Source of the DNA: Coniochaeta sp. PMI_546
Lineage: Eukaryota > Ascomycota > Sordariomycetes > Coniochaetales > Coniochaetaceae
NCBI GenBank assembly: GCA_021432605.1
Contig: MU271148.1
Span: 2,476,364 to 2,540,363, forward strand
Length of the DNA stretch: 64,000 nucleotides
Direction: 5' to 3'
The notes under the pieces were generated by a model, which did not search any database, was not told where the DNA came from, and was given only the letters and a program-made list of their open reading frames with translations. A program made the translations under genes and the position numbers. Shown here in pieces: positions 1 to 11,198 of the stretch. Each line of letters starts with the position of its first letter. Position 1 is the first letter of the stretch.

Positions 1-532
1 GCAGCAGATCGGTCGTACAGTCGCAGCTCTGATTGGTCTCGAGCACCAAGCTTTGAAGCGCCTATGGAAGTGTCGAAAAGCATCCGGGTCTGATTCCTCA
101 TGGCTTCCCTCTCGGTGCGTATTGCGTGGCCAGCGGTGAGATATGGCCCCCAAGCGGAGCCAAGCGTCGCACCCAATCCTTCGGATGTCGGATTTCGTTT
201 GACCCATCGCTCCTACCAATGATGGTCTCCCCTCTCGGCCCTTGACCATTATTGACAAATACCAGCCTGTTGTATTGAAGCCACACCCGGAGCTAGAACG
301 TCTGGAGATGGGTAGATCATGGTGCCGGGCTTTGAGTGATCGCGTAGTCGCTTGAGCCAGTCGCATGTATCCGGCCATTCGGGCGATCACTTGCGTCAGG
401 AGGATCACAGCAGGAGCAAGGGTACATAAAGGGCATGTCTCCCACCAGCTATTCAAGGTCTGTCTATTTCGGACCCCAAGGTCGCCTTGATTGCTTGCCC
501 TCGTACCATCACCTGTTCTGTCTTTGGAAACC
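1..532. other. intergenic / promoter region of the NmrA-like gene
   Basis: No convincing gene is seen here on either strand. A TATA-like ACATAAA lies near 423-430, roughly 105 nt before the start codon at 533, and could be the core promoter. Confidence 0.5.
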
Positions 533-1655
533 ATGTCTCTCGTTGTTGTTATAGGAGCGACGGGATCGCAAGGCGGCTCAGTCGTCAGTGCCTTGTCCAA
601 GAACCCCAAGTACAAGATTAGGGCCCTCACTCGCAATCTTGAGAGTGAGGCCGCGAAGAAGCTCGTCTCCCAGGTATGCCATTGCCTCATGCTTGGTGGT
701 CTCTTCTTCGCATACTTCTCCCTTGTAAGAGCTGAGTCTCACTCACTACGACAGGGCATCGAAGTCGTATCGGCAGATGTCAACGACGAGACCAGTTTGG
801 TCAAGGCTTTTGAGGGAGCGGAGGGTGTCTTCGCAGTCACCGCATACTGGTACGACATATCATTTACCCGAAAGGTCCCCTCCATCACCGAGCTGATCAC
901 ACTGACACCCTCACCACAGGCCCTCAATTCCAGCTCTCGGTCGAGACGGTGCTGGCGAGGAAGAAGTCCAGCAGTTCAAGAACATTGCCTACGCGGCTGA
1001 CAAGACACCCACGCTGAAGCACCTCGTCCTCAGCACCCTGCCCAACTGCGACAAGATCTCGGGCGGCAGGTTCAAGGTTCCCCACTACGACTACAAGCAA
1101 AAGGCTGTCGATTGGATCAAGACCAACAAACCCGGCCTCTGGGCCAAGACGACCGAGTTCTGGCCCGGCTGGTACACGTCCAACCTCGTCCGCCCTCCGC
1201 GGATACTGGGCTTCATCCCCGTGCCCTTGACGGGCGCGTACTACCTCGTCCTGCCGTCTAAGCCCGGAGGCATCTTGCCCGTGGCCGGCGATCTCGAGAC
1301 CAACGCGGGCATTATCATCGAGGCTCTCTTCGAGAAGGGCAGCGCGGCGTTTGGCAAGATCGCCATCCTCATCACGGAGTACCTGCCGTTGACTGAAGTC
1401 GTGGCAGAGTGGTCCAAAGTCACTGGCCGGCGTGCGGCCTACGCAGAGGTGACGGACCAGGCTATGGGTACTGTCTGGGGCGAGTTTGGGCTCGAAGCTG
1501 CGTCGCAGCTCCGCTGGAGCGAGCAGTATCCGGACTGGCACTCGTTCGAGCCAGGGCGGCTGATCAGTGTGGAGGAGCTCGGTGTTAAGGACAAGCTTAT
1601 TGGGTATAATGCCGCCTTGACCGCTCTTAAGGAGCAGCTCGTGGTGGATCTGTAG
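533..1655 (+). CDS. NmrA-like NAD(P)-binding oxidoreductase/regulator
   Basis: Exons are 533-673, 755-849 and 920-1655, giving 323 residues. The protein opens with a Rossmann dinucleotide motif (VVVIGATGSQGGSVV, about residues 3-17). An NmrA-type layout follows: GVFAVTAYW after the first strands, then KNIAYAADKTPTLKHLVLST and a C-terminal substrate lobe. The family is an atypical short-chain dehydrogenase group. Some members sense NADP (NmrA, HSCARG) and others reduce small metabolites, and the substrate cannot be read from sequence. The ATG at 533 is preferred because it begins directly before the Rossmann strand. Intron 1 (674-754) is in phase and would be readable through. Intron 2 (850-919) restores the frame into the long last exon. 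It stands alone upstream of the HET gene, with no visible pathway partner. Confidence 0.85.
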
Positions 1656-2014
1656 ATTGCATTAGTCCGACGGTGGTGTTAGCCTTCGTCTTCGGACTTG
1701 GCACCTTTTTTCCCTTCTCTCTTTTCATGTCGAGCATGCAGGACTGGACGCGCAAATGATCCGAGTCCAGTGACTGTTTAGCAAGCAATAGGAACAAGTG
1801 TTTTGTGCACTGAGTTGGGAGACTTCCCTAATCGGCGCTGTAGTCGGCATAGCAAGTTGTGTGACTAAATGCCTGAATTATGAATAGGGTGGGGTTTAGC
1901 TTAGAAGCCAGGCTAACATGCACAGCCTGGTTGAGCAGCCCAACGTCGAGTTCCGTCAAACAACCGACCATCGAGAATGAGTAACCGTATTGACAATCAG
2001 ACCTCTTGATCGCA
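1656..2014. other. intergenic, NmrA-like gene to HET gene
   Basis: This holds the 3' end of the NmrA-like gene and the 5' region of the HET gene. I see no further gene or repeat. Confidence 0.5.
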
Positions 2015-4306
2015 ATGGAGAACCAAGCTGCACCGTCCCTCGAACCAAGCTACGATCTTCCCAGCCAGACATCCATCAGGCTTCTCAAGATCACTCATGC
2101 CCACATTCCCGAGGAAGGGGAGCGGTCTGTCTGGTTCACGATATCGTGCTTCGAGCTGGACGAGGCCCCGGATTACCTGGCTCTCTCATACACATGGACG
2201 GATCCCATGCGATCGGATGTCTTCTCCACCGACGAAAGCGAACCTGGTGTCAGCGGCCGGCCGCTAGTTGCGAGTAGCGCACCTGATACTCGTAGTCACG
2301 ACCCGGATGATACACCTGCGTTCATAGGAGACCGAAAATACAGAGCTACCAAGAATTTGCGCGACGGCCTGGCGCAGATCCTGCTGTCAGGTTTGGGCAG
2401 CAACTGGATCTGGGCGGATGCCGTGTGCATCGACCAAGAAAACGACGCCGAGAAGGAGGTGCAGGTGGGCATGATGGACGAGATCTACTCCAGGGCAATG
2501 GCCGTCGTCGTCTGGCTGGGCGCCGATACGACGGACCTGGACGAGTTTGCCTGGATCCATGGCGAGTTCTTCGAGGCGCTCAACAGGTTCATCGTGGAGA
2601 ACGGTGTAGAGGCGGTACAGGGGCAGCAGGGTCTCGATCCGGCTTTCACGTCGAGACTAGGCGTCACACCGCCAGGCGGCGACTGGACGGGTGTTTGGCA
2701 TAAGTACTTTAGCTTCTGTCGGCGACGGAGATGGTTCTCGCGGGTGTGGATTGTGCAGGAGGTTGTCTTGGCGAGACACGTGATTGTGCTCTGTGGGCCG
2801 AAGGACATCGAGTGGGCGAGGATGGTGCTGATGGCTGAGATGGTTGTGCTTCTGCAATGGCAGACTCAGGTAGGCGTGGGTGTAGATAAGGGCTTTGGGA
2901 GGGCGCTGGGAGATGAGGTGGTCCGGCTGTCTGCGGTCACGAAAATGATGCTGATGGCGATGCCGTCGGACATCAACGACAAAGAGCGTGCGGATGGTAC
3001 CGATCCAGCCGATACAACCAGCGTGATGGGTGACGCAGCGTCAAGCAAGGGCGAGCAGAGACGGAGATGGTTTACCGCCTTCCTGGAGCTCTTGTTGCAT
3101 ACACGCGTATACTCCGCGACAGATCCGCGTGACAAGATATACTCTTTGATCGGAGTTTTAAAAAAGATCTTGCCACCGGGCATGGGCCTGCCATTTCGAC
3201 CCGACTATTCGAAACAGACGACACCGCGAACCTTGTTTTCATCCATAACGTCGATATTCCTGCGGGAGCTGCCGAACGTGAAAGCGCTCTCCTTGGTGGA
3301 GGATAGAGCAAGTCGAAAGATCGAGGACTTGCCGTCTTGGGTCCCCGATTATACTTGCCATCTCACCGGAAGCCCTCTGATAAGCCTTAGAAAAAGTCAA
3401 TATGCTTTTGACTGCGATCCAACCACAGCAGACTCGCATGATGGCTCAGAGGTTCACCGCATATTGGACGGCCACCTCGTCGTCCAGGGAGCGGAGTTCG
3501 ACAGCGTCGTGGCCACCGCGTCCCCCATGTGGCAGGTACTCAGGACACAGGTAATCGACGACTGTCTGGCTCTGTGCGAAAAGCTGAACCCAGAATATCT
3601 GCAAACACACACTGGCCCAGGCGAGGTCTTGTGGAGGACCATGGCAGCGGACACTTTCGAACAACAGCCAGCTCCAGAGAGTCTTGCAACCAGCTTTAAA
3701 TCATGGGTCTCTGCGCGACTAGCCGTCCAAATCACGGAAAAAACACTGGTGCGCGACGATGCGACCGGCCAAATGACGCTCATCGGGCTGAATGGAGTGC
3801 TTGATGAGGTTATAGCGACGCGATCCCTCAACATTCTCGCACGTCTGCGCGTAGAAGACAGGGAGGACACACAGGATGAGTCCAGATGCATCCCGAGCGT
3901 CGAAGAAGTCTTCCACGTGGCGCGTCAGATGTATGACTTCCAGTTGCGCTATATCTGTGCCAAGCAGGGCATCACCGTGGTCGAACCGCACCAGCCACAG
4001 CTCAGCGTCGAGGAAACAACGATGCGGATCGAAGGCCAGGCGGCCGCTTTCAAGCATGCGATATCGCCTGTCCTCCCTTTTAGGCGACTGTATAGAACTG
4101 CGAGGGGGTATCTCGGCCTCGGGCCCGCTTCTCTCAGACCGGGAGATCGAGTGTATTTGTTGCGAAGCGCCAAGGTACCGTTTGTATTGAGAGACCATGG
4201 AAGCGGAAAGTTCGAGCTGATGGGGGAGACGTATTTGCATGGGTTTATGGATGGTGAAATGGCGAGGAGGGCTGGAAACTCAATATCGGATATCACGCTT
4301 GTCTGA
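2015..4306 (+). CDS. heterokaryon incompatibility (HET) domain protein
   Basis: This is a single-exon gene of 763 residues. The HET signature is clear in the N-terminal third: LALSYTW (about 55-61), IWADAVCIDQ (about 132-141), a conserved stretch ending MAVVVWLG (about 162-169), and WFSRVWIVQEVVLA near residue 245. HET domains trigger the cell-death reaction when genetically different hyphae fuse, and the fold is TIR-related. After the domain come about 500 residues with no partner module I recognise (no NACHT, ankyrin or WD repeats), which is the common HET-only architecture. The ATG at 2015 is used; an in-frame TTG nine bases upstream is not a likely start. There is no frameshift or RIP signature, so the gene looks intact. 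It runs convergent to the OB-fold gene, with 121 bp between the stop codons. Confidence 0.9.
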   Translation: MENQAAPSLEPSYDLPSQTSIRLLKITHAHIPEEGERSVWFTISCFELDEAPDYLALSYTWTDPMRSDVFSTDESEPGVSGRPLVASSAPDTRSHDPDDTPAFIGDRKYRATKNLRDGLAQILLSGLGSNWIWADAVCIDQENDAEKEVQVGMMDEIYSRAMAVVVWLGADTTDLDEFAWIHGEFFEALNRFIVENGVEAVQGQQGLDPAFTSRLGVTPPGGDWTGVWHKYFSFCRRRRWFSRVWIVQEVVLARHVIVLCGPKDIEWARMVLMAEMVVLLQWQTQVGVGVDKGFGRALGDEVVRLSAVTKMMLMAMPSDINDKERADGTDPADTTSVMGDAASSKGEQRRRWFTAFLELLLHTRVYSATDPRDKIYSLIGVLKKILPPGMGLPFRPDYSKQTTPRTLFSSITSIFLRELPNVKALSLVEDRASRKIEDLPSWVPDYTCHLTGSPLISLRKSQYAFDCDPTTADSHDGSEVHRILDGHLVVQGAEFDSVVATASPMWQVLRTQVIDDCLALCEKLNPEYLQTHTGPGEVLWRTMAADTFEQQPAPESLATSFKSWVSARLAVQITEKTLVRDDATGQMTLIGLNGVLDEVIATRSLNILARLRVEDREDTQDESRCIPSVEEVFHVARQMYDFQLRYICAKQGITVVEPHQPQLSVEETTMRIEGQAAAFKHAISPVLPFRRLYRTARGYLGLGPASLRPGDRVYLLRSAKVPFVLRDHGSGKFELMGETYLHGFMDGEMARRAGNSISDITLV

Positions 4307-4427
4307 CACCACTCGATCAACGACGCTTTCCCCGGGTAGTGGATTCCTCCCAAAATACGCAGACCATTGTGCGGTTGGTCACTTTGCCAACGGCGGTGGC
4401 AACGAGGAGCTTTTTGTGCTACTGATG

Positions 4428-5672
4428 TCAAGCAGTTTGGTGTTTGCTCTCCCACCAAGCCTTGAGATTCGCGACATCACACCAGTCAAGCTCCTTCGGC
4501 TCTTCGAACCACCATCGTGCACCGTTCTTCGGTCGATCACTGGCATACTTTTTGAGACTGCCGCCGTCGAACCTGTGATTCTTGACCCCAAGGATGAGTA
4601 CGACGCTCCCAACAGCAGGATCGAAGTCATCGGGATCGAGGAAGACAGTCAACAGGACTTGTTTGGATGTTGATGGATCGGTGAGGCGTGCCGTCCTCTG
4701 GTGATATGGAGGTAGGTGTGAGGGCTCGACGTCCGACAGGGATGACACGACCGCCAGAACGTTCACCATCCAGTTTTGCTTGTATGGGAGGTTGGGAACA
4801 AGCCTCAACGGAGTGAGCTTTACTGGCTTCGTAGGGTCATCGGTAGACCAGGGGAGAGGCTCGCTTGATTGGCGGGCGACAGTGCTAGAAGCCTTGGTTG
4901 AAGGTTTAGTCAAGTTCATGTCCGGTCGCAATGCTTCCAATCTGGGTTGATCGGAAAAGTCAAGATCATCGTCGTCAAGATCTGCAATGCTCCCGTGATC
5001 TAGACTGCCGTGTAGGTTCGATGTTGCCATGTTCAATGTTCCCTTGTCTGTAGTGGCTGGCAGGGGTGCCTTGTCCGTCTTTGCAGCAGCCACAGGTCCT
5101 TCGAGCTTCGGGCTGGGTTCTGATTCCTCAGCTAAAACAGCCACATCTGGCGGGGGTGCCTGTTTTTGGGAGTCCAATATCTTCATATAAGCAGTATTCC
5201 AGCCTACGGTGACAGGGTTTTCGAGCAAGAGGTACACCATCTTTTGTGCTCCAATCTCCCTCTTCCGCTTCTTTCCAGCGGGAACAGTCAAGTGATCATC
5301 TGCTCCGTCTCCCTGATCATTCGCACCATCGAGAATATCAAGGAAGCGTAGCTCAAAGCTGTCGACTCGAACATAGCATCCTGCATATATCTGGCCGTTG
5401 TCTACGGGTCCGTGCGCCTCGCCTTTCAGGACCGCTTGTACACACTTTATGCCATCACTAACGAGCAAGCGTATGGCTCGATATCGTCTTCTTATAGGGC
5501 TCAATGTGTCAATGCCCTCCACCAAGAAGACGGATCCGGGAATGCAGTAGCGCGTTCGCAGTAGATCCTCAATGATAGGCTTGACCACGAACGGTTGCGT
5601 TGGATCCGAAAAGACTATATCGCTTCTGCCATCTGAAGCGGATGCAGCGGTGTTTGACGGCAGGGAGGACAT
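4428..5672 (-). CDS. RPA70N-like OB-fold protein, function unknown
   Basis: This is an intronless gene of 414 residues. Residues about 20-115 resemble the N-terminal OB fold of replication protein A large subunit: a basic RRRYRAIRLLVSDGIKCVQA strand pair is followed by GQIYAGCYVRVDSFEL, matching the pattern in which RPA70N shows YRLLLSDG and a later VRL-type strand. The middle (about 165-275) is polar and probably disordered. The last 120 residues (VNVLAVVSSLSDVEP, then LTDPSTSKQVLLTVFLDP and GSVVLILGVKNHRF) look like a second OB barrel. Single-stranded DNA binding or a genome-maintenance role is inference from fold only, and I do not recognise a named orthologue. It is divergent from guanylate kinase across about 300 bp. 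Confidence 0.7.
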   Translation of the reverse strand: MSSLPSNTAASASDGRSDIVFSDPTQPFVVKPIIEDLLRTRYCIPGSVFLVEGIDTLSPIRRRYRAIRLLVSDGIKCVQAVLKGEAHGPVDNGQIYAGCYVRVDSFELRFLDILDGANDQGDGADDHLTVPAGKKRKREIGAQKMVYLLLENPVTVGWNTAYMKILDSQKQAPPPDVAVLAEESEPSPKLEGPVAAAKTDKAPLPATTDKGTLNMATSNLHGSLDHGSIADLDDDDLDFSDQPRLEALRPDMNLTKPSTKASSTVARQSSEPLPWSTDDPTKPVKLTPLRLVPNLPYKQNWMVNVLAVVSSLSDVEPSHLPPYHQRTARLTDPSTSKQVLLTVFLDPDDFDPAVGSVVLILGVKNHRFDGGSLKKYASDRPKNGARWWFEEPKELDWCDVANLKAWWESKHQTA

Positions 5673-5974
5673 GGAATCGCAGTCATTGTCGAGTCGGGTC
5701 GTTTGAACGAGTCGCGTCTTCTTGGGGAGACGCGACTATCCATTAAACCATCCCCATATACGACCCTAACCCTTAACCAAAAATCCCACCGCCTGCTCTC
5801 TCCTTGGCCCCACACACGATTCTGCCAGGGAACTTTCTCCAGGATTCACCGCCAGGAACATTGCCCACGCCTCCTTCAATGCTGCCTCGTCTCCTACTTA
5901 CCTCTCGCCGAGCCTGTAACTCTCCTTTGACTCTCGTCAGTCATTCTCACAGCTACATCCGACACCTCCACAAA
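5673..5974. promoter_or_regulatory. divergent promoter region with a telomere-like CCCTAA element
   Basis: About 300 bp separates the start codons of the OB-fold gene (-) and guanylate kinase (+). It contains ACCCTAACCCTTA at 5763-5775, which is one and a half TTAGGG-type telomere units on the minus strand. Such elements are known as binding sites for Tbf1/Teb1-like Myb factors in fungal promoters of housekeeping genes. That this one is bound is inference. Confidence 0.4.
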
Positions 5975-6640
5975 ATGGCACCCAGTAAGTCCACCAACGC
6001 TTCCTCTGGCACCCTCCACAGTACACCCCGCTAACCCAAAATCCCCCCAGCAACAATCTCCTCCCTTCCCCCCGACACCCGGCCCCTGATCATCTCCGGC
6101 CCCTCAGGCGTCGGCAAGGGAACCCTCTACAACCTCCTCTTCTCCCGCCACCCGGACACCTTCACCCTCTCCGTAAGCCACACGACCCGCGGCCCCCGCG
6201 CCGGCGAGCAGGACGGCGTGCACTACCACTTCGTCACGCCCGAGTCCTTCGAGGCCCTGGTACAGAAGGGCGGCTTCCTCGAGCACGCCACCTTCGGCGG
6301 CAACCGGTACGGCACGCCAAAATCCGTGGTGGACGAGGCCAGGGCGCAGAACAAGGTCGTCGTGCTCGACATCGAGATGGAGGGCGTCAAGCAGGTCAAG
6401 CAGACGGGGGTGGATGCGCGGTACGTGTTCATTGCGCCGCCCAGCGTCGAGGAGCTGGAGAGGAGGTTGAGAGGGCGGGGTACCGAGAAGGAGGAGAGTA
6501 TACAGAAGAGGCTGAAGCAGGCTAGCGTCGAGCTGGAGTATGCTAAGACTCCCGGAGTGCATGATTTGATCATTGTCAATGATGATCTGGAGAAGGCGTA
6601 TAAGCAGCTGGAGGAGTTTGTTTATAAGCCAGTTGAGTAG
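5975..6640 (+). CDS. GUK1: guanylate kinase
   Basis: Exons are 5975-5984 and 6051-6640, giving 199 residues. It phosphorylates GMP to GDP with ATP in the cytosol, an essential step to GTP. The P-loop SGPSGVGKGT sits at about residues 19-28. It is followed by the GMP-binding HTTRGPRAGEQDGVHYHFV stretch, FLEHATFGGNRYGTPKSVV, and VVLDIEMEGVKQVK. The length matches the usual 190-200 residues. The first exon is only ten bases (ATG GCA CCC A), so the start depends on the 66-nt intron with a GTAAGT donor and CCCCCCAG acceptor. Without it there is no good ATG before the P-loop. Confidence 0.95.
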
Positions 6641-7231
6641 TCGTGTGTGTGGTTTGGATGGGATTGGGACTGAAGCATTGGAAGAGAGGGAGCTTCAAGC
6701 TTCATTACGGCATTAGAGAGCGCAGCGTGTTCGGCTTATTGCATGGTCCTGCGTCTTGCACAGCAGTGGATTGGTCATTGGTCACAGTACCTTATAGAAG
6801 AGTCCGGGTCCAGGCGAGGCCATAACTTTCGTTGTATTCCGTCAGGTATCAAAACTTAAAGACTAGCCGGCTCTCTATTAGACGATGGAGGGCTGGTTGG
6901 TGATTAAAGAAACAAATAAAATAGGAGGGAGAACATGTGAACGTGCTTCGCCAACGGTTGGGGGAATACTAAAAGGAAATAAGGCTAACTACTGATTCGC
7001 AACACATAAACACCTTTTCGACAGGGGGTATGACCTTCCGACCGGATCGCGCTCTTCGATCTTTGCTAACTCCACCTCTTGCCGCATCGATATCTGCTTC
7101 AGCAGGCTCGCGCCAGAATGTCTCGACTTGTCGTACTCGTAAGGGTACAGAGCCATGGCTGCATCGGTCTATGGCTTTAAGCTTGACCGCCATGGTCGTG
7201 CGAAAAAGCCTGCACACGGAGCGGATCATCC
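6641..7231. other. convergent intergenic region
   Basis: 3' untranslated and spacer DNA lies between guanylate kinase and the septin gene, which converge here. No gene or repeat is seen. Confidence 0.5.
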
Positions 7232-8400
7232 CTAGTTGTAGCCGTTCATGGTCATCCGCTGCGAGCTCCTGCTCAACTCGCGGTCGGCAGAGGGGCTGAT
7301 CGGCCTGCTGCCGTGGCCTTGTGCGCTGCTCTCCTTCAGGGCAAGAAGCTGCTTCGCGCGGAATGTCTCGTAATGGATCTGCGAGGTGGTCTCAATGAGA
7401 TCCTGGAGGTGCGTCCTGAGAAGGAAATCCCGGAGGTAGACGAATTCGCAGTGGTTCTCATCCTCGACGTTGATGACACCCCACCTGTTCTGGCGGCCAC
7501 GGACCTGCTTGCCGTTGACAATGATCGACTTCTCCGAGCCGACGACGGCAAAGGGGATGAGGTTCTGGGGAGTACGTCAGCTTTTCCGTGTTGATGCCAG
7601 GATACGCACATCATTCATGACCTACCCTGATCTGGCTGTTGACGTTCTTCTCCTCCTCGTCAAATTCATCATTGTCGTAGGGGTACATCTTCAGGTTGTG
7701 GAAGGCGAATTCCTCCTTGATACGAGCCTTGAACTCTTGTCGCTCCTCGAGCGTGAGCGAATCGGCTTTGGCGATAACGGGAACGACGTTGACGACGTCG
7801 GAGAGCTTCTTCAGCACGACAATGTCGATAGGCTTCAGTGAGTGGCCGGATGGCTGGATGAAGAACAGGCAGCAGTGGATGCGGGTGTCCTGGATGTAGC
7901 GCTCTCGTTGAGCGGTGAGCTCCTTGCGGAGGTAAGCCGAGTGCTGGTCCTTGATGTACTTCACGATAGGGTCCCAGCACCGGTCGTTGTTGATGAGGTC
8001 GCCGTACCCGGGAGTATCGACGATGTTCAACCTCAGGCGCACACCGTTCTCCTCGATGATGTGCGATACTGGGTGAATCTCGGTCGTAGATCGGATGACT
8101 TCTTCGGGGTGTAGTCTACCCTTTGACTCCATGAGGTGCGAGGCGAAAATAGTGTTGATCAGGGTAGACTTGCCCAAGCCAGTCTGGCCTATAAGTAGAG
8201 GCAGACACGTCAGTCGAGACGCTCTCGCGATCATTCGGTAGTGTGAACTGGGAGCTGCCCCAGCAGTTTCGAGACTTACCAACGCAGATGACGTTGAACT
8301 GGAATCCACGCTTCAAGAGCTTGCGCTCGATCTGGGACGTGATGCTGTCGAAACCAACATGGCTCTGAGGGTAGATGGTAGCTGCGGGCATGGTGGCCAT
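7232..8400 (-). CDS. CDC10: septin, CDC10 class
   Basis: In reading order the exons are 8400-8280, 8188-7626 and 7564-7232, giving 338 residues. Septins are GTP-binding filament proteins that form rings at septa, hyphal tips and conidiophores. The G1 P-loop GQTGLGKST is at about residues 41-49, G3 is VDTPGYG, and G4 is AKAD followed by SLTLEE. The septin-unique element is in exon 3 around GRQNRWGVINVEDENHC. The opening (YPQSHVGFDSITSQIERKLL) and the tail (THLQDLIETTSHIHYETFRA..LLALKE) match CDC10-type septins, and as usual for that class there is no C-terminal coiled coil. Both splice junctions preserve frame within conserved sequence (ICVG/QTGLG and NSQIR/NLIPFAVV). Confidence 0.95.
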
Positions 8401-8929
8401 TTTGGCGGTCTCGACTTGGAATTCAAACGAAGCTCACGTAGCTCAATTCAGGGTCCTTGTTCAAAAAGGGACTGTAGAATCGCAGGCGATGAGGCGCTCG
8501 AGGGATTGGTGTTTTGGAGTCTGGAGATCGTGGTTGTAAGATCTTCAGGCAGTTCCACAGAGATTTATCAGGTAATGCTTTTCTTGCGTTCGCACTTTCC
8601 GGCTGCTCGATTGCTCCTTCACACGATGGCCAAACAATAATTTCCAGAGTCCAGGGGCCGGGCGAAGTGCTGGGGAAAAGGGGAAAGGGGAACTCGGCCT
8701 CTGATTGGAGACGGCTAGTCTGTGCAGCTGGCAGTTGATGATTGGCTGGCAGTCAGAGCTCTACCCCTGCCAATAGAGCTAGACCGCTTTTGCTCTAATG
8801 CGAGGCTTCGATCTGGGGTTCAGCAATAGGTTGACCCACATGAACTTTTTCTCGAACCTCGCGATCCGGACGCTCGACTGACGACTGGATATCAAACGAG
8901 GATCCGGTTCACACGACTACCAACACACA
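8401..8929. promoter_or_regulatory. divergent promoter of CDC10 and MRPL32 with three CCAAT boxes
   Basis: Three CCAAT motifs cluster in 70 bp: inverted copies at 8704-8708 and 8741-8745 and a direct copy at 8770-8774. CCAAT is the site of the HAP2/3/5 complex, which is fitting for a mitochondrial ribosomal protein gene. Use of these copies is inferred. Confidence 0.4.
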
Positions 8930-9412
8930 ATGGCTTCCCTCAGATTAGCGTCGAGCTCATCGACGCTCCTTCCAAGACTCTCAGCAGCGACATTCTCCTC
9001 CACATTCCGGTTCGGCACTGTCTACACGCGCCAGCTATCTCTTCCAGCGTTGCCGTCTCTCCTCATCGCAGTTCCAGCCTCGATTCAGTGGAGCTTACCT
9101 TCAATACCATCACTGCTAGAAGGGATCTGGGAGTCGATACTACGGGCCGTACCAAAGAAGAAGACATCACATTCGAAGAAGCGACACAGGCAGATGGCCG
9201 GAAAGGCGCTAAAGGACGTGACATCTCTCTGCAAATGCCCCGCCTGCGGACAGACCAAGAGGATGCACTACCTCTGCCCGCACTGCCTAGAAAGTAAGCA
9301 TGTGCTACTCTGCCATTAGCATACAGAAGGCTGACATGGTATTCTAGAACTTAGGACGCTGGGAAGAACCAAGGAAGCGGAGGCAGGCGAGAGCGGCGAG
9401 ACGGCGGCATAG
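8930..9412 (+). CDS. MRPL32: mitochondrial large ribosomal subunit protein bL32m
   Basis: Exons are 8930-9293 and 9348-9412, giving 142 residues. The first 75 or so residues are rich in Ser, Leu and Arg and lack acidic residues at the start, as in a mitochondrial presequence. The bL32 body begins at VPKKKTSHSKKRHRQMAGKA. The zinc-binding pairs are visible at Cys103/Cys106 and Cys116/Cys119 (CPACG, then CPHC). The family is cleaved by the m-AAA protease in yeast before assembly into the 54S subunit. The second exon adds a short acidic tail. The splice has a GTAAGC donor, and without it the frame stops soon after the zinc motif. Confidence 0.93.
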
Positions 9413-10022
9413 AACGTGGAAGGACGAGGGCCGCCACAACAACAACCTGCTGACTGATGCAGGATATACAATAAGCCATGTTTGGAGCCGTGTCGAACTG
9501 GAGTGGCCTACCTTTGTGCTTGGAGCTCTTTTTCGACCAGGACACAGGAGGACGCTCTGGCCATTGGCGACGTGTTTGTGCTGAAATGTATACCACACTT
9601 GTACATATGTATACTACAACAACAATATCTAGAGTCGGGGATCATATATCTCCAGATCAGGAGGGGTCGAAGAGTTCAGAATTAGTTCCAATACTTGTTC
9701 CGTTTGAGTAACTCGCAGGATTTCATATTCCTGAGACAACAAAGGATAAGGGGAGTCTTGCAATAAGTCGCACCCCCGAGCACAAATGCATACATAAAAG
9801 TAAAACTGCCATAGTCCTTATGCCTAAGCTACTGCCTGAACCAGTCTTCTACCACAGTTTTTGTTGGTGAAATCAGCGTCTCGTCAGCAGCAAATCTTCT
9901 ATCATCTTTTGCTGAAGCACCTGCAAACGACGTCACAACTTGGACCCCACATTGTCGCAACACTGCAAACCACTTCCACCGTCAACTCTACATACTCCCA
10001 GAGAGCACATGGATCGGTAGCA
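9413..10022. other. intergenic, MRPL32 to SKI8
   Basis: No coding frame of note. It holds the 3' end of MRPL32 and the 5' region of SKI8. Confidence 0.5.
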
Positions 10023-11198
10023 ATGGTAAGTCGATGGATTTGGGTAGTTTTTATTCCTGAAGGACAAGCAGTCTAACGACCTTCTAGTCGAAACAATACC
10101 TCACACTGCACACAGTGGACAATGGTAAGTTTGTGCCCCTCCAACCATCACCCACCACCCCCGCCATCGCCGAGCTCACCACTCCCTCCAAACCACAATT
10201 CAACTGTCCCTGTCACAGCGTTCAGTAGCTAACACCCTCCAGCCCACATAGCGGACATATTCTCCCTCGCGGCAACCAGATCCTGCCTCCTCTCAGCCAG
10301 CGGCTCCTCCACCCTCCACGTCCACTCCACAACCACATCCTCCTCCTTCCCGCTCATCCAGTCCATATCCAACGCCCACCGCCTCGGCATCCACCACATC
10401 TGCACCTCGCGCGGTGGGCCGGGACACGTGGCCGTCTCGGCCGGCTTCGGCGGCGAGCTCAAGGTCTGGACCTGCAAGGACACGGGCGACTGGGTGCTCT
10501 TCCACGAGATAGCGCCCGACAAGTCCCACGCCTGGGCCGTCGCGCTCAGCGCCGACGAGAACTTCCTCGCTGCTACCACGGAGGACGGACGGGTTGTTGT
10601 CTGGGATCTGACGGCCAAGAGCAAGGTGCAGACCTACGAGACGGGCAGCACGAGCACGGGCGGCGGTCCGTTTGGACTGGCTGTTGATCTCAGCCGGGAT
10701 GGGAGGCTGACGGCTAGCGGGCACCAGAATGGAGGGGTGTACGTGTTCAATAACGATACGGGCAGGATGGTGTACAGTCTATCTGGGCTTGCGAAGCCAG
10801 TGAGGGCCGTGGCCTTCTCGCCCGGGAACAAGAGACTTGCTGCTGCCGGCGACGCGGGGATTATCGCGCTCTACGACATGGAGCACGGCGAGCACGTTGG
10901 CAACATGGGTGGTGGGGGACTAGGCAACGCGTGGATCACGAGTCTGGATTGGAACGAGACGGGAGAGTACCTGCTGAGCGCGTCGCTTGATGGGAAGGTC
11001 AAGGTGTGGGATGTTGCGCGGGGAGCGTGTGTGGCTACGCACAGCGAAACGGACAAGGCGCTTTGGAGCGCGCGATGGCTTCCTAGGTCTGACAAGGCGC
11101 TGGGTCCGGGCATGGCTAAGGGCGAAATGTTTGCGACTGCTGGCGCGAATCGGAGCATCACCTTTTATCGCGAGGCTACTGGGATAGACACACGTTAG
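10023..11198 (+). CDS. SKI8: WD40 repeat protein SKI8/REC14
   Basis: Exons are 10023-10025, 10088-10124 and 10243-11198, giving 331 residues. Exon 1 is the bare ATG and exon 2 encodes SKQYLTLHTVDN, so the start rests on two short 5' introns. The opening continues AHIADIFSLAATRS, as in Ski8. At least six WD repeats follow, with endings such as GELKVWTC, GRVVVWDL, GVYVFNN, GIIALYDME and GKVKVWDV. Ski8 is the scaffold of the Ski2-Ski3-Ski8 complex, which feeds mRNA to the cytoplasmic exosome. In fission yeast the orthologue Rec14 also acts in meiotic double-strand-break formation. Confidence 0.88.
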
